Below are positions 63,354-64,000 of a stretch of 64,000 nt of DNA, one piece after another. Each line of letters starts with the position of its first letter. Within the stretch, counting starts at the first letter, position 1. The position numbers were made by a program, and so were the translations under genes. The notes under the pieces are model-generated. The model made no database searches. It had not been told where the DNA came from and was given only the letters and a program-made list of their open reading frames with translations. Source of the stretch: an uncultured Latescibacterota bacterium (GTDB lineage Bacteria; Latescibacterota; UBA2968; UBA8231); the NCBI GenBank assembly GCA_951813615.1, contig OX638377.1:4428599-4492598 (forward strand). The letters are read 5' to 3'.

Positions 63354-64000
63354 ATGCCAATGGAAAAGCACGTGCTGGTGTGCGACTGGGTGTCCGAAGA
63401 CCTTGATCCGGAAAGGGAACGGCTCGGGCGGGCGGGGATTGCGCTCTCCTCTGCGGGAATCGCGGTCACCGATTCAGTGGATGAAAAGCGATGCAAACTG
63501 AAGCAGGCGATCGCCTCGACCCCCCGCATCGACGCGCTAATGTTCTGCATCGCCCCCATCGACGCGGAGATTATTGGCCTGCTCCCGGGCAACTGTAGAT
63601 TGCTGCAGCGATATGGCACGGGTCTCGACAACGTCGACCTAAAAGCGGCCGCCGAACGCGGCATGAGCGTCCGCAATACGCCGCAGTACTGCGTCGAGGA
63701 AGTGGCGGTCCACGCCATGGGCATGTTGCTGGCCCTGCACCGCCAGCTTGGATCGACGCAGGAGCGGCTGCTCTGCGGGGAGTGGTCGCTGAAACCACCG
63801 GCTCCCATCCGGCGGTTGAGCCGGCTGAGGCTGGGAGTGCTGGGATTCGGCCGCATCGGCCGCAAGTTGGGTGAACTGATGCGGCCCTTGGTGCGGGACG
63901 TGGTCTATTTCGACGAAGTGGAGGCCGATGGGATCGACTGGGCTACGCGGGCCGGGCGGGAAGAGCTGCTGCGAACGGCGGATCTGATTTCGCTGCACCT
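63354..64000 (+). CDS. D-isomer-specific 2-hydroxyacid dehydrogenase, partial
   Basis: The reading frame runs off the right edge. The visible part has the catalytic-domain block LLQRYGTGLDNVDLKAAAER, the hinge VRNTPQYCVEEVAVHAMGML and the NAD-binding Rossmann motif LGVLGFGRIGRKLGELMRPL (GxGxxG). The enzyme is of the phosphoglycerate dehydrogenase/hydroxypyruvate reductase group. ATG 63354 is likely; ATG 63342 and 63360 are in frame. It lies 38 bp after soxR on the same strand; whether it belongs to the SoxR response is not clear. Confidence 0.88.
   Translation, partial: MPMEKHVLVCDWVSEDLDPERERLGRAGIALSSAGIAVTDSVDEKRCKLKQAIASTPRIDALMFCIAPIDAEIIGLLPGNCRLLQRYGTGLDNVDLKAAAERGMSVRNTPQYCVEEVAVHAMGMLLALHRQLGSTQERLLCGEWSLKPPAPIRRLSRLRLGVLGFGRIGRKLGELMRPLVRDVVYFDEVEADGIDWATRAGREELLRTADLISLH

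Overview
The window is high-GC bacterial DNA from a Gram-negative organism: it has periplasmic binding proteins, a lipoprotein foldase and large outer-membrane-like proteins. Phytanoyl-CoA-type dioxygenases, a sulfatase, enolase-superfamily and TIM-barrel sugar enzymes, a DUF6785 membrane protein, CBM9-like secreted proteins and many FlgD-like (TPNGDGIND) tails together suggest an uncultured Latescibacterota/Poribacteria-like lineage. That placement is an inference; there is no rRNA gene and I saw no tRNA by eye.

0-3.5 kb: a partial polyamine-type binding protein, a 1-Cys peroxiredoxin, a TIM-barrel isomerase and an S1/P1-type nuclease. 3.5-7.1 kb is a small accessory island: an in-frame-deleted type III restriction-modification remnant, a RelBE-like toxin-antitoxin pair, a 103-bp MITE-like element inserted exactly at the toxin stop codon, and a translationally coupled pair of unfamiliar membrane genes (VWA-like protein plus four-TM coiled-coil protein). 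7.2-22.8 kb is mostly metabolism: enolase-superfamily enzyme, DUF3179 protein, two secreted discoidin/FlgD-tail proteins, MFS exporter, then an operon of dCMP deaminase, CBM9-like protein, Ldh2-type dehydrogenase and acetolactate-synthase-like enzyme, and a dioxygenase/mannonate dehydratase pair.

22.8-31.0 kb is a mosaic defence/toxin-antitoxin island: XRE-ImmA regulator with a frameshifted PIN gene, an AAA_14/DUF4143 ATPase, a DUF488 gene plus a truncated OB-like gene bracketed by a 200-bp duplication, and a three-gene operon (SMC-like ATPase, PIN nuclease, HEPN-like protein). Related 23-bp repeats lie at both edges (24.64 and 30.98 kb). 31.0-40.7 kb has a sulfatase; thrS preceded by a textbook Thr-rich leader peptide and intrinsic terminator (attenuator); an M50B-like protease; and a dioxygenase plus sugar ABC transporter operon.

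40.7-56.8 kb is one seven-gene operon on the minus strand, from a single promoter to a single terminator: parvulin lipoprotein, FlgD-tail protein, 889-aa outer-membrane-like protein, glycosyltransferase-like/TPR fusion, two more FlgD-tail proteins, and an 870-aa paralogue of the outer-membrane-like protein. It looks like a self-contained cell-surface assembly or secretion system. 56.8-64 kb: DUF6785 membrane protein, alkaline-phosphatase-superfamily phosphodiesterase, a Rieske protein divergent from soxR across a perfect SoxR box, and a partial D-2-hydroxyacid dehydrogenase.

The strongest leads are the thrS attenuator, the seven-gene surface operon, and the ATPase-PIN-HEPN operon.
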